DNA from: a virus
Virus record (IMG/VR): IMGVR_UViG_3300037842_000623
Location: 1-22,368 of that record
Direction: 5' to 3' (one strand)
DNA: 22,368 bases
This document shows positions 1-5,694 of this stretch, piece by piece (positions within the stretch are counted from its first letter, which is position 1; every line of letters starts with the position of its first letter). Made by a program: the position numbers and the translations under genes. Under the pieces are notes generated by a model. The model saw nothing but the letters and a program-made list of their open reading frames with translations, was not told the DNA's origin and ran no database searches.

Positions 1-308
1 AAGCCGAGTCGTCATTGTCTGTTGTTTCTGAATTCATTGTCTTCAGTTCCTCCCGGCTTATCCTTGTTGGTACCCACACCTAGGGTTGACGGCAGTAGGG
101 TTGAGTTTAGGTGCGTATTTGCTGGGCGTCAAGCCCGCACTGTGTACTTCTTAGAAGAATACCACTATTGGCTACGAGAACTACTAGGTATGTGGGTGGT
201 ATTCTGAAGAGTACCCGGATTGATTTTCCCCGGATTCTGGATATTTGGGGTCCGCGATGTACGTGCGTACACTACCCCCCCTCCCCCCGTTGTCATCATA
301 TTGACTAC
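1..308. other. Left-end stretch with no supported gene
   Basis: No convincing coding sequence is seen on either strand: the short open frames lack SD sites and recognisable protein sequence. Visible structure includes the palindrome GTACGTGCGTAC at 259-270, a C-rich run at about 275-288, and two CCCGGATT copies at about 215-240. A 12-base word GGTATTCTGAAG at 198-209 recurs at 1091-1102, just beyond the iteron-like array. This is probably control or intergenic DNA near a module border. Confidence 0.4.
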
Positions 309-396
309 ACACAATGCCATCACAATGCCATCACAATGACGACACTATGTCGTCACAATGATGACACTATAACGTAGTCACAATGATGACACTACA
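309..396. repeat. 11-bp-phased tandem repeat of (A/T)CAC(A/T)ATG
   Basis: An 8-base word related to TCACAATG begins at 309, 320, 331, 342, 353 and 364, exactly 11 bp apart, then after a 3-bp slip at 378 and 389. The larger unit GTCACAATGATGACACTA occurs at 352-369 and 377-394. Spacing of one helical turn puts all copies on the same DNA face, as in cooperative protein-binding sites. The repeat abuts the 3' end of the leftward gene at 392-661. Its function is unknown. Confidence 0.6.
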
Positions 397-661
397 ATTC
401 AACTGATTCTCCACGTCCATCACGACATGCGATACAATCACACTGCTGACGCAATCCGGCATAACATGTGTAACATTTCATCGGACGTGGAGCCCGCGTT
501 ACGGGCCGACTGAAAACACGCAACGCGTCAACGTAAATGGCATGGTGCTTGCGCTCGCGATGCAAGCTTGACGCGTTGCCGCCTTGCGTCACCAGCTTGT
601 CTATTTCTTCCTGTGTTGAAATAACCAGTTCGTGCAACGTCGTTGTCAGTGAGTCTACCAT
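392..661 (-). CDS. Small Cys-rich hypothetical protein (leftward)
   Basis: An 89-residue protein I do not recognise. The N-terminal 25 residues look helical (LHELVISTQEEIDKLV). The C-terminus has five cysteines (about C63, C66, C74, C76, C79) in a CxxC-x7-CxCxxC arrangement that could bind a metal. The start is chosen because GAAGGAAGAA lies about 5 bases before the ATG on the minus strand, and a promoter-like sequence lies about 70 bases upstream (732-760). It is transcribed away from the iteron-like array at 796-1085, so it could be regulated through that array or encode a factor acting on it; that is inference. A second leftward frame starting at 725 overlaps it without an SD site and is less likely. 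Coding status is moderately supported. Confidence 0.5.
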   Translation of the reverse strand: MVDSLTTTLHELVISTQEEIDKLVTQGGNASSLHRERKHHAIYVDALRVFSRPVTRAPRPMKCYTCYAGLRQQCDCIACRDGRGESVEL

Positions 662-731
662 TTAGTTCTTCCTTCATGAAATTGTTGAACAATTCTCTCA
701 AATCATTTTTAGTTTTTGCATTCATACACCT

Positions 732-760
732 ATTGTACGTTATATATCGTCAATCTTCAA
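732..760 (-). promoter_or_regulatory. Leftward sigma70-like promoter
   Basis: On the minus strand TTGAAG (755-760) and TACAAT (732-737) are separated by 17 bases. The predicted transcript starts near 725, giving a leader of about 64 bases before the ATG at 661. The -10 hexamer is identical to that of the promoter at 4054-4082. The array at 796-1085 lies directly upstream, which suits an activator or repressor site. Confidence 0.5.
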
Positions 761-795
761 ACCCAATATCGGTGTTTATTGCACAATTTTAATTG

Positions 796-1085
796 TTGAG
801 ACTGGATCTCAATACTAAATTATCTTCACAATATATCACAATTGATACTCAATCTCAATATCACAATTCTCGCACAATAAATCGATATTGAGACTTAATC
901 TCAATATTCAATATTCTCAAATAAAATCAAAATTGATACAGAATCTCAATATCAATTTTTCTTGCAAGAATTCAATATTGAGACTTAATCTCAATATTAA
1001 ACTATCTTCAAAATAATCACAATTGATACTGAATCTCAATATTGTAATTTTGAATCATTTTTATACTATTGAGACTTAATCTCAA
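796..1085. repeat. Seven-box iteron-like array, 45-46 bp period
   Basis: Seven 17-bp boxes start at 796, 842, 888, 933, 978, 1023 and 1069 (steps 46, 46, 45, 45, 45, 46). They alternate strictly between TTGAGAC-NNN-ATCTCAA (boxes 1, 3, 5, 7; palindromic arms TTGAGA/TCTCAA) and TTGATAC-NNN-ATCTCAA (boxes 2, 4, 6). The spacers after odd boxes resemble one another, so the true unit is about 91 bp carrying two unlike boxes. The surroundings are very AT-rich. Such organisation is typical of replication-initiator iterons, partition sites or operator arrays. Which of these applies cannot be told from sequence; the lack of coding makes a replication origin plausible. Confidence 0.75.
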
Positions 1086-1338
1086 TGTGCGGTATTCTGA
1101 AGGTATCCCCAATATTGAGGTTGTGTGGATCGTTCAAAGGGATTCCCACAATATATGGGGGGGACGTCCTATCGATTGTAAATTACATCGCCGAACACGG
1201 ATAAAAAAACGGCAAATTAAGATTATTTTCGCTGTTTTCCGCTCGCAATCAACCAAAAATTGTGATAAAGGCCTGCGCCGTTTTTTCATTCGGCTGGAGT
1301 AAATGGTATCATTTTTGTAACGGTGCGATATCGATCTA

Positions 1339-1421
1339 TTGTGGGGCCCCACAACGTCGTACGAGGGTATCTTTCAGCAAATACACACCGTTGTGGGTAT
1401 CTTTCTTGCGAGACCCCACAA
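1339..1421. promoter_or_regulatory. TTGTGGGG/CCCCACAA operator-like cluster
   Basis: A perfect 16-bp palindrome TTGTGGGGCCCCACAA lies at 1339-1354. A split copy, TTGTGGG (1391-1397) with CCCACAA (1415-1421), lies downstream with an 18-17 base gap. GGTATCTTTC is directly repeated at about 1366 and 1395. Another CCCACAA is at 1145-1151. Paired half-sites upstream of the early genes suggest a dimeric DNA-binding regulator; the protein is unknown. Confidence 0.5.
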
Positions 1422-1491
1422 GCAAATAACAAAGCGAAATCGTCAATTTTAAATTCTTTCGATTATTCTTTCCAAATTGTATCCACTAGGC

Positions 1492-1519
1492 TTGTGTCAT
1501 TGCCGATATTAACTATACT
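1492..1519 (+). promoter_or_regulatory. Candidate rightward early promoter
   Basis: TTGTGT (1492-1497), a 16-base spacer and TATACT (1514-1519) lie 43 bases before the first rightward gene, downstream of the operator-like cluster. The -10 matches consensus at 5 of 6 positions; the -35 is weak. Confidence 0.35.
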
Positions 1520-1561
1520 GGGAGACATGAGAAGCAAACAACAAAAAACGAAAGGCGAACA

Positions 1562-1870
1562 ATGAAACTGGCAGAACAATTTGCCAGGAAGATCAAAACG
1601 ATACAATTGCAAGAAATCGTTTTTTTCGAAGATCTTCCGAGAGAATGGCAGAAAGAAGCGGAGTCGAATTTAGGCGACCTGGCAGGGGACGCCAGATTTT
1701 TCATGCCTGGCAAGAACCAGAATCCAGAATCGCATGTCTTGTGGGATTTGACGGAGTGTATGAGAGTGGAATCCAAAGAAATGGACGGAGTGATCGGAAT
1801 CTCCAATGGTAGCGCATTGGCGGTTTGCTTGATTGACGATGAAACAGCCATTACGTGGCTGCTGGGTTAA
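1562..1870 (+). CDS. Hypothetical early protein
   Basis: A 102-residue soluble protein, first gene of the rightward early block. The ATG is preceded by GAAAGG with about 7 bases spacing, the SD form used throughout this region. The N-terminal half is charged and helical (LAEQFARKIK, LPREWQKEAESNLGDL). The C-terminus is hydrophobic with acidic residues (ALAVCLIDDETAITWLLG). No family is recognised and no signal peptide is seen. Its position next to the control region suggests early expression. Confidence 0.75.
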   Translation: MKLAEQFARKIKTIQLQEIVFFEDLPREWQKEAESNLGDLAGDARFFMPGKNQNPESHVLWDLTECMRVESKEMDGVIGISNGSALAVCLIDDETAITWLLG

Positions 1871-1950
1871 ATTCGAATTCTTGAATTTCTGATTGAAAGG
1901 TGCGCACGCCTATGGGCTGAGATACCCACAACTAAATTCTAAACCCTATG

Positions 1951-2001
1951 GAATCCTTAATCGGGGGACCGCTCACGGGCGGTCTGAGATTGTGAATTCT
2001 T
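1951..2001 (+). promoter_or_regulatory. Structured leader element E1
   Basis: Member of a six-copy family. The outer stem GGAAT/ATTCT (with a G-U) surrounds the 5' loop CCTTAATC, an inner hairpin GACCGC (1967-1972)/GCGGTC (1979-1984), and the conserved 3' segment ATTGTGAATTC (1989-1999). SD sequence GAAAGGAAAGGA and the ATG at 2031 follow. Its outer stem is the weakest of the six. Confidence 0.6.
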
Positions 2002-2030
2002 ACGAAATCGAAAGGAAAGGATACGGCATT

Positions 2031-2258
2031 ATGCCAAAATCTCAGGAAAGGATTGCCGCCATTATGGCAGATCCTACGGAATCGGATTGGTTGAAAAATA
2101 CGCTGAAAAGCGCATTGAGTCGGGATTGTCTCGATTCTGCAAGGGATTGTGAATGGCTGGCGATCTGCATGAATGAACGATTGGAAGAAATTACGGCGGA
2201 ATATCGCGCAGAATTGGACAATCGAATTGACGATCAATTCAAAAAAATGGGGATTTGA
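2031..2258 (+). CDS. Hypothetical early protein
   Basis: A 75-residue, mostly helical acidic protein beginning MPKSQERIAA. The ATG at 2031 is chosen over upstream in-frame starts because GAAAGGAAAGGA precedes it closely, and because element E1 occupies the upstream region. It holds the motif ADPTESDWLKNTLKSAL and a C-terminal helix rich in E, R and D (MNERLEEITAEYRAELDNR). No family is recognised. It begins the first E-element-headed gene block (2031-2969). Confidence 0.7.
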   Translation: MPKSQERIAAIMADPTESDWLKNTLKSALSRDCLDSARDCEWLAICMNERLEEITAEYRAELDNRIDDQFKKMGI

Positions 2259-2317
2259 GATTAGACTATGTGGTCTGTCTTGATAGAATGATAATAGAAA
2301 GAAGGGAAACAAGAAAT

Positions 2318-2584
2318 ATGGCAAGAATTGAAAAAATGTCCACACCGGGTGGCAATCCGTCACAAAATCAGACAATTCATCATGATGATGAAAAATCGGT
2401 TTTTGTTAGCTATGGAACCAAAATTGCCGAAATTGCCGAAAGTAACCGCGTTACTTTGGATCGGTCTTATTGGGATTATTCTGCGACTACCGGTAGATAT
2501 CGGAATAAATTTCTGAACGAAGGGATTGCCGAAACACGAAAAAAAATCGCATCAGGGGAATACAAATTGACAAACTTGAATTGA
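2318..2584 (+). CDS. Hypothetical early protein
   Basis: An 88-residue protein starting MARIEKMSTPGG. The start follows GAAGGGAAAC with about 8 bases spacing; the frame stays open upstream to 2255, but those codons lack an SD. The middle contains FVSYGTKIAEIAESNRVTLD and an aromatic/Arg segment SYWDYSATTGRYRNKFL. The C-terminal part is basic and helical. I do not recognise it. The next gene begins 12 bases after its stop. Confidence 0.65.
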   Translation: MARIEKMSTPGGNPSQNQTIHHDDEKSVFVSYGTKIAEIAESNRVTLDRSYWDYSATTGRYRNKFLNEGIAETRKKIASGEYKLTNLN

Positions 2585-2596
2585 AAGGTATGGATT

Positions 2597-2809
2597 GTGG
2601 AAGTCTATGAACGATTTGAGCATGAAAACGGACATTCGTTTGTGATCTTCAAATCAAGCAAACCTGATTGGTTGAACGTATCATTAACCACAGGAAGTAA
2701 AGATTTTTTGGGGTACGTAAATACAATTCAAGAGGGAATTGAATTGATAGAATCCCGTTTTGGTCCGGGAATTAAATTGAAAGGTACAGATTGTGGAAGA
2801 AAAAATTGA
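2597..2809 (+). CDS. Hypothetical early protein, GTG start
   Basis: A 70-residue protein starting at GTG within the module GAAAGGTATGGATTGTGGAA. Almost the same module starts the next gene (2793) and the one at 3044. The sequence looks like a small alpha/beta fold (VYERFEHENGHSFVIFKSSKP, then TTGSKDFLGYVNTIQEGIELIES). No family is assigned. The stop overlaps the following gene by 17 bases, so its 3' end contains that gene's SD. Confidence 0.65.
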   Translation: MEVYERFEHENGHSFVIFKSSKPDWLNVSLTTGSKDFLGYVNTIQEGIELIESRFGPGIKLKGTDCGRKN

Positions 2810-2969
2810 CGAAATTGTGTATGGAATTGCGAATCTCAGCAAACGCGACATTGTCGCGCTACGAGATCATTGCAAAGATCGGAGTGAAGATTTTGAGAGG
2901 GATTATATTGTGCGACCGATCTACCGGAAATTTTCTCAGATTTTGGGAATAATCATCCGAACATACTAA
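2793..2969 (+). CDS. Hypothetical small protein, GTG start
   Basis: A 58-residue frame (beginning MEEKIDEIVYGIANLSKRD) read from GTG at 2793, with GAAAGG at 2779-2784. It overlaps the preceding gene by 17 bases in another frame. The start module GAAAGGTACAGATTGTGGAA closely matches that of the gene at 2597. The protein is helical and charged with one Cys and ends IIIRTY. The stop lies next to the outer stem of element E2. No family is recognised. Confidence 0.6.
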   Translation: MEEKIDEIVYGIANLSKRDIVALRDHCKDRSEDFERDYIVRPIYRKFSQILGIIIRTY

Positions 2970-3017
2970 GAATCCAGAACCATAGGCAATTGCGATTGCC
3001 TATCATTGTGAATTCTT
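2968..3017 (+). promoter_or_regulatory. Structured leader element E2
   Basis: Outer stem AAGAAT (2968-2973)/ATTCTT (3012-3017); 5' loop CCAGAACC; perfect 9-bp inner stem ATAGGCAAT (2982-2990)/ATTGCCTAT (2995-3003) with loop TGCG; conserved ATTGTGA (3005-3011). The outer stem begins at the last base of the preceding stop codon. GAAAGGATA and a GTG start follow at 3030-3044. Confidence 0.75.
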
Positions 3018-3043
3018 GACACTAGAATTGAAAGGATAGAATT

Positions 3044-3319
3044 GTGGAATTATTGAAAATTGGAACGGTGGTCAAACCATCGGTAGGTGCGTTGCGCAAC
3101 AAACGCGATGCAATCGGACAAGCTGGAACATACGCGAAAAAAAATCTTTGCCAAAAATGGTATGATGATGAAAAGGCAAAGCGCGGAAAAATCACAAATG
3201 TAGCAAAAAAAGAATATGGTTCGCATTATGTCATTGAATGGGATTCTGGATCAATTTCTTACACTGCCACATATTTGGTAGTTGACGCAAATCAGAAAGA
3301 ATATGGGGATACGGAATGA
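3044..3319 (+). CDS. Hypothetical early protein
   Basis: A 91-residue protein with a GTG start in the module GAAAGGATAGAATTGTGGAA, behind element E2. Its content (IGTVVKPSVGAL, GKITNVAKKEYGSHYVIEWDSGS) suggests a small beta-barrel resembling KOW or Tudor-like folds, which is only an impression. It is basic in the middle and acidic at the end. The stop overlaps the next start in an ATGA, implying translational coupling. Confidence 0.65.
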   Translation: MELLKIGTVVKPSVGALRNKRDAIGQAGTYAKKNLCQKWYDDEKAKRGKITNVAKKEYGSHYVIEWDSGSISYTATYLVVDANQKEYGDTE

Positions 3320-3564
3320 AAACATACAACAATACAACAATGCCGAATATCGAAAGATTGATTGAATCTGTGTTGCACCCTATCAAAAAAGGAAAAAACA
3401 ATTGGAGAAAACGAAATATCACATTGTACGAACATCCGCGCGATATGCGAAAAGTAGTTTCGGAGGGAATATCGTTTGATGGAAAATTGAGAATAATTGC
3501 TGAAGAATCTTTGAATGATTGGTCGAGAGAATTGTCTCAATCTGGAAATTTTGTCACAAATTGA
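3316..3564 (+). CDS. Hypothetical early protein
   Basis: An 82-residue basic protein beginning MKTYNNTTMPNIERLIE, translationally coupled to the upstream gene through ATGA. An internal Met at codon 9 is an alternative start, but coupling favours the first. It contains KKGKNNWRKRNITLYEHP and a C-terminal helix. Nucleic-acid binding is conceivable from charge only. No family is recognised. It is followed by element E3. Confidence 0.6.
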   Translation: MKTYNNTTMPNIERLIESVLHPIKKGKNNWRKRNITLYEHPRDMRKVVSEGISFDGKLRIIAEESLNDWSRELSQSGNFVTN

Positions 3565-3614
3565 TTGAATCCGTATCCCTGCCCAATTGCGATTGGGTAG
3601 CATTGTGGATTCCA
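3565..3614 (+). promoter_or_regulatory. Structured leader element E3
   Basis: Outer stem GAATCC (3567-3572) pairs perfectly with GGATTC (3607-3612). The inner stem is CTGCCCAAT (3579-3587)/ATTGGGTAG (3592-3600) with one G-U and loop TGCG, and conserved ATTGTGG lies at 3602-3608. Relative to E2, both strands of the inner stem changed while pairing was kept. GAAAGGATAAG and ATG at 3642 follow. Confidence 0.75.
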
Positions 3615-3641
3615 TTAAACTAAGAAATTGAAAGGATAAGA

Positions 3642-4037
3642 ATGTCTGTAAATCCGTCCAACGAATTTTACAATGGCAATTTGTGTAAAATCTATTATGC
3701 TGAAATTTTACACGCCTGTGTTGATTGTGAAGCCAATCCGTTTACAATGCGAAATCTAAACGCAAATGATTATCGTGTTATCGCATTGTGCGTCAATTTG
3801 GGTATAGATTCGCATCTTGAAGCAATTTTTAATGCGAATGAAGAAATCAGATCGGACGGAAATTGTGACCTATCGCCAGAAAATTTGTGTGTCCTGCTAA
3901 GAAGGTTGAGCGAATACAATTTCTCAACCGATGATGATTATGATTCGGCGCACGGATTGGTTGATAGTATTCTGACAGTCTTAGGATTTGATGATTGTGG
4001 TCGATATGTCGGTCGCGTGGCAATGGGATTGGAATAA
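3642..4037 (+). CDS. Hypothetical early protein
   Basis: A 131-residue acidic protein with six to seven cysteines scattered through it (LCKIYYAEILHACVDCEAN near the start). The ATG follows GAAAGGATAAGA. Leucine-rich helical segments (NLCVLLRRLSEYN, LVDSILTVLGFDD) suggest a compact helical fold. No recognised family. It stands alone between E3 and the promoter at 4054. Its stop region forms a short hairpin GGATT/AATCC at about 4026-4040. Confidence 0.65.
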   Translation: MSVNPSNEFYNGNLCKIYYAEILHACVDCEANPFTMRNLNANDYRVIALCVNLGIDSHLEAIFNANEEIRSDGNCDLSPENLCVLLRRLSEYNFSTDDDYDSAHGLVDSILTVLGFDDCGRYVGRVAMGLE

Positions 4038-4053
4038 TCCGCAAAAATGTGTC

Positions 4054-4082
4054 TTGACATAGGATTCGCAGGTTGTTACAAT
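4054..4082 (+). promoter_or_regulatory. Strong sigma70-type promoter
   Basis: A perfect TTGACA (4054-4059), a 17-base spacer and TACAAT (4077-4082), 41 bases before the ATG at 4123. It is the best promoter match in the window and marks a new transcription unit inside the early block. Confidence 0.75.
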
Positions 4083-4122
4083 TGTGATAGACAAAAACAA
4101 ACAAAAAAGGAAGATTTGAATA

Positions 4123-4329
4123 ATGACTAATTGGCACCAAGCAAACGCAATCAGAACAAACTATCGAAACCGAAAAAAAGCCGCGCATATTGTCGATAAT
4201 TCCCGATATGGTTTTTTTGCATTGTGTGGAGAATCTTACCCAATTGTAACGGTTAATAAAGAATACGCTGACAATCTGGAGAACGGAACCTGCAAGAAAT
4301 GTTTGAAAAAACTACAATCCGAACGATAG
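4123..4329 (+). CDS. Small zinc-finger-like hypothetical protein
   Basis: A 68-residue basic protein directly behind the strong promoter, with SD AAAAAAGGAAGA. It has Arg/Lys-rich N-terminal residues (RTNYRNRKKAAHIV) and the cysteines ALCGE and CKKCLKK near positions 34, 58 and 61. With a nearby His this resembles a short zinc ribbon of the type found in small phage proteins. It may bind nucleic acid; this is inferred from composition only. Confidence 0.65.
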   Translation: MTNWHQANAIRTNYRNRKKAAHIVDNSRYGFFALCGESYPIVTVNKEYADNLENGTCKKCLKKLQSER

Positions 4330-4366
4330 AACTACGAAATAAAACAACAAACAAGAAAGGGAAAGA

Positions 4367-4714
4367 ATGACACACACATACACACAGAAAATTGCTGTAC
4401 GGAATTACGTCTACGGATTAACATTTTGGGAATCCCTTGGCGAATTCGAAAGGGAATTGAGCAATCTGGATCGCGCAGAATCCCTGTGGGATGCAATTGA
4501 AAGATATTGGCCGAATGCTGCCCGATGTTATGAGATTATCATTAGTCTGAAAACGGACATTTCAAACATCGACGAAAAAAAGTGGTTACATGAGGCATTT
4601 CGAAATGAAGTATGCCGATTGGTAACTATGAATACGGAATCGATCAAGAATTCCGGTATGCCGGAAGACATGACAATCAGGATGATGATTGACATGCTAT
4701 GTCCGAAATGGTAG
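4367..4714 (+). CDS. Hypothetical early protein
   Basis: A 115-residue helical protein (MTHTYTQKIAVRNYVYG at the start), SD AGAAAGGGAAAG. It contains YGLTFWESLGEFERELSNL and Trp-rich segments (SLWDAIERYWPNAARCYEII). No motif or family is recognised. It is co-transcribed with the 4123 gene and followed by element E4, which starts 8 bases after its stop. Confidence 0.65.
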   Translation: MTHTYTQKIAVRNYVYGLTFWESLGEFERELSNLDRAESLWDAIERYWPNAARCYEIIISLKTDISNIDEKKWLHEAFRNEVCRLVTMNTESIKNSGMPEDMTIRMMIDMLCPKW

Positions 4715-4722
4715 TGTAAACT

Positions 4723-4773
4723 AAGAATCCAGAACCCGCTATATCTAAGAGATATGGCGCATTGTGAATTCTT
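4723..4773 (+). promoter_or_regulatory. Structured leader element E4
   Basis: Outer stem AAGAAT (4723-4728)/ATTCTT (4768-4773); 5' loop CCAGAACC; inner stem GCTATATCT (4738-4746)/AGATATGGC (4750-4758) with one G-U and loop AAG; conserved ATTGTGA (4761-4767). The inner stem has no sequence similarity to E2 although the flanks are nearly identical. GAAAGGATAGG and ATG at 4791 follow. Confidence 0.75.
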
Positions 4774-4790
4774 GAGATTGAAAGGATAGG

Positions 4791-5114
4791 ATGATGAACA
4801 AATTAGCGACCTAATTTGCGGAATTGCTGACGGCATTGATACCGGACATTGGCGACGAATATCGGGCATCGGAAGATCCTGATGATGATACGCCGGGAAT
4901 GTGTGTTACATTCGGTGCAAATACAAGAATGCCGGGTGAATCGTGGGATTGGTCATATCAGACCGGCGACAATTCATACACGGGTGGCGCGTACGGATAT
5001 CCTCATTGGGGAGTTTGTTACCTTTACCGGGATTCAGACGTCAACGAATTGGCGGAATGTGCGGCAGGCGAGATTTTGGATGTCATTGCATGGGAAGGAA
5101 ATGCGTACCGATGA
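4791..5114 (+). pseudogene. Hypothetical gene with in-frame TAA at codon 8
   Basis: GAAAGGATAGG precedes ATG-ATG at 4791, but the frame meets TAA at 4812-4814 after seven codons, then continues in the same frame without stops to 5114 (ELLTALIPDIGDEYRASEDP and onward, including a Gly/Trp/Tyr-rich segment). One base change (CAA to TAA) would explain the stop. Alternatives are a TTG restart at 4824 with no good SD, programmed read-through, or a sequencing error. The downstream gene is coupled to its end through ATGA at 5111, which suggests the 3' part is or was translated. Intact length would be about 107 residues; no family is recognised. Confidence 0.55.
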
Positions 5115-5338
5115 AAATTGCACATTTTATGAACGGCGGATTCGTTCTGCATGGAATCACAGGCGATTTCAAGGGAAGGGTATCTGCATGGTATGACAAG
5201 GAAGGAAAATTGATCGATTGCGAACAATATCCTAGTATTGCCAATGTGCGATCAATCAAGCGAAACGGACCAATGTGGCAATTGTGCGAGAAACTAGGGA
5301 ATCGACACAAACATACTCCAATCACAGGAAGCAATTAA
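5111..5338 (+). CDS. Hypothetical early protein
   Basis: A 75-residue basic protein beginning MKIAHFMNGGFVLHGITG. The start at 5111 overlaps the previous stop in ATGA. The first half looks like beta strands (GRVSAWYDKEGKLIDCEQY), the second is basic. No family is recognised. A GGAAG-type SD for the next gene lies within its last codons. Confidence 0.6.
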   Translation: MKIAHFMNGGFVLHGITGDFKGRVSAWYDKEGKLIDCEQYPSIANVRSIKRNGPMWQLCEKLGNRHKHTPITGSN

Positions 5339-5340
5339 GG

Positions 5341-5694
5341 ATGAAATGGCCGAAAGATCAGATTGAGATTTACAAGAATGCAGTCGCGCAGGTTATTGAA
5401 TCAACAGGTAAATCGGCAGAAGAAATCAGAAAAGAGTATGCTTTCGCGCCAACAATGCGGATCATGTTTGAAATTGATCGGATTGTGTGTTACGATGCAC
5501 AATATGACAACAATCATCCTGCGTACCATGAGACAATACAAGACGGAAAAACATTTAAGGCAAGAATTCGACGATGCAAGCACAATCCTGATTTTGTGCT
5601 GTATCCAAGGGGATGCGACGACACACATAAAGCCACAATGCTACGGCATGTAGGGACTGAACTAGGTTTAATTCTAAGAAAGGGTAAGAAATGA
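5341..5694 (+). CDS. Hypothetical early protein
   Basis: A 117-residue protein starting MKWPKDQIEIYKNAV. The frame is open upstream to 5275, but 5341 is preferred because it sits 2 bases after the preceding stop with AGGAAGCAATTAAGG before it. It has an N-terminal helix (VAQVIESTGKSAEEIRKEY) and a basic C-terminus with RRCKHNPDFVLYPRGCDD. No known family. It is coupled by ATGA to the following gene. Confidence 0.65.
   Translation: MKWPKDQIEIYKNAVAQVIESTGKSAEEIRKEYAFAPTMRIMFEIDRIVCYDAQYDNNHPAYHETIQDGKTFKARIRRCKHNPDFVLYPRGCDDTHKATMLRHVGTELGLILRKGKK

Larger units (their letters stand above)
1086..1561. other. Non-coding control region before the early genes
   Basis: No gene is supported in this stretch of about 476 bases. 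It holds CCCACAA at 1145-1151, the TTGTGGGG box cluster (1339-1421), a weak GC-rich hairpin followed by T6 near 1268-1286, and a promoter-like pair at 1492-1519. Short open frames on both strands overlap each other here and lack SD sites, so I treat them as chance. Confidence 0.45.

Noticed and set aside
528-725. Leftward 65-residue frame starting at 725
   Set aside because: It would begin at or within a base of the predicted transcript start without an SD, and overlaps the better-supported 392-661 frame. The downstream sequence looks low quality as protein.
796-1085. CRISPR array
   Set aside because: Boxes are only 17 bp, alternate between two forms, and spacers are AT-rich and partly alike rather than unique; no cas genes are present.
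1069-1352. Short frames on both strands in the control region
   Set aside because: They overlap the iteron-like array or each other, lack SD sites and are full of low-complexity residues.
1893-1925. Mini-frame after GAAAGG at 1894
   Set aside because: GTG or ATG starts here reach a TGA within a few codons; probably a decayed leader (AAATTC/GAATTT inverted repeat upstream) rather than a gene.
3016-3043. TTGACA after E2 as a promoter with TAGAAT as -10
   Set aside because: The spacer would be 15 bases and the -10 would overlap the SD and start codon, leaving no leader for translation.
4790-4882. Alternative frame reading DDEQISDLICGIADGIDTGH before the 4824 frame
   Set aside because: The frame is preceded directly by TAG, has no start codon, and ends soon; the in-frame nonsense explanation is simpler.
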